This document shows, in pieces, positions 7,995 through 8,165 of a stretch of 8,165 bases of DNA (positions are counted from its first letter, which is position 1; each line of letters begins with the position of its first letter). A model generated the notes under the pieces. It was given only the letters and a program-made list of their open reading frames with translations. It was not told where the DNA came from and did no database searches. The position numbers and the translations under genes are program-made. Location of the stretch: NCBI GenBank assembly GCA_964577435.1, contig CAZNZD010000071.1, positions 1 to 8,165 of the forward strand. Reading direction: 5' to 3'. Source of the DNA: MWDF01 sp964577435. Its GTDB lineage: Bacteria > Bacillota > DTU025 > MWDF01.

Positions 7995-8023
7995 ATATTA
8001 CTCACCTGTCTGTAAATGAGCAA
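7995..8023 (-). promoter_or_regulatory. Candidate promoter of the ATPase operon
   Basis: On the minus strand TTGCTC (8023-8018) and TAATAT (8000-7995) are 17 bases apart, a plausible sigma-70 type -35/-10 pair, giving a leader of roughly 35-40 bases before the TTG start of subunit H. The sequence TAATATATAC stands out as AT-rich against a GC-rich background. Were the host an archaeon, the same AATATATA would serve as a TATA box, with transcription starting near 7969. Both readings put the start between the tRNA and subunit H. The -35 match is weak, so this is a candidate only. Confidence 0.4.
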
Positions 8024-8036
8024 GGTTAAAAAGGGT

Positions 8037-8075
8037 GTATACCGTGGACAACCTGTATACATGAAGTAGACAACC
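8037..8075 (-). repeat. Short tandem direct repeat upstream of the operon promoter
   Basis: Minus-strand GGTTGTCTAC (8075-8066) recurs as GGTTGTCCAC (8053-8044), 22 bp apart, about two helical turns. Each copy is followed by the 6-bp palindrome GTATAC (8060-8055 and 8042-8037). The pair lies just upstream of the candidate promoter, which fits a regulator site, but no known operator is recognised. It could equally be a chance duplication in tRNA-flanking DNA. Confidence 0.45.
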
Positions 8076-8089
8076 AATATATATCAATA

Positions 8090-8164
8090 TGGCGCGCCTA
8101 GCAGGGATCGAACCTGCGCGCCCGGCTCCGGAGGCCGGCGCTCTATCCACTGAGCTATAGGCGC
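8090..8164 (-). tRNA. tRNA-Arg, anticodon CCG
   Basis: A complete cloverleaf reads on the minus strand. It has a 7-bp acceptor stem (GCGCCTA with TAGGCGC), D stem GCTC/GAGC with loop AGTGGATA, anticodon stem CCGGC/GCCGG with loop CTCCGGA, a 4-base variable loop GCGC, and T stem GCAGG/CCTGC with loop TTCGATC. Anticodon CCG (8132-8130) reads the arginine codon CGG. The discriminator is G and CCA is encoded (8092-8090), which is common in bacteria and less so in archaea. It lies upstream of the ATPase operon on the same strand, about 140 bases before subunit H. Confidence 0.97.
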
Positions 8165-8165
8165 G

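Noticed and set aside
8024..8035. T-run (CCCTTTTTAACC on the minus strand) as a terminator for the tRNA transcript
   Set aside because: No convincing GC-rich hairpin precedes the five T residues, so intrinsic termination is not supported; the tRNA and operon might even be co-transcribed.
1..8165. A novel defence, mobile or biosynthetic system in the window
   Set aside because: Every gene is a recognised V/A-ATPase subunit or the tRNA. There are no transposases, integrases, long inverted repeats or CRISPR-like arrays, and no gene-sized unexplained gap: the largest is the roughly 140-bp spacer before subunit H.

Overview
The window is one minus-strand gene cluster encoding a rotary V/A-type (vacuolar/archaeal-type) ATPase, preceded by a tRNA-Arg gene on the same strand. 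Read in transcription order from the right end: tRNA-Arg(CCG), a spacer of about 140 bp with a candidate promoter and a short tandem repeat, then subunits H (peripheral stalk), I (membrane stator), K (c ring), E (peripheral stalk), C (rotor socket), F (rotor axle), A (catalytic) and B (regulatory). B runs off the left edge and lacks only its last few codons. The usual next gene, subunit D, would lie outside. This is the classical H-I-K-E-C-F-A-B order, shared by archaeal A-type operons and bacterial ntp-type operons such as that of Enterococcus hirae.

The organism is most likely a GC-rich bacterium, probably an anaerobe, rather than an archaeon; this is inferred from remembered family sequences, not a search. 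The C-terminal thirds of A and B, the 157-residue four-helix K subunit and the MAI..M start of subunit I all look closer to the E. hirae-type enzyme than to methanogen A-type subunits. The tRNA encodes its CCA end. Most start codons have good Shine-Dalgarno sequences (GGAGG type). ATG, GTG and TTG starts all occur. I cannot name the phylum.

The genes work together as one machine. A3B3 forms the ATP-binding head, F and C (with the absent D) form the central rotor, E and H form the peripheral stalks, and I with the K ring forms the ion channel in the membrane. Coding is very tight: junctions range from a 14-bp overlap to a 20-bp gap, which suggests one transcript with translational coupling.

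I found no mobile element, CRISPR array or novel system. The points most worth a second look are the K subunit, which carries the full E. hirae-type Na+ ligand set with only one carboxylate per four helices, and a tandem repeat between the tRNA and the operon.
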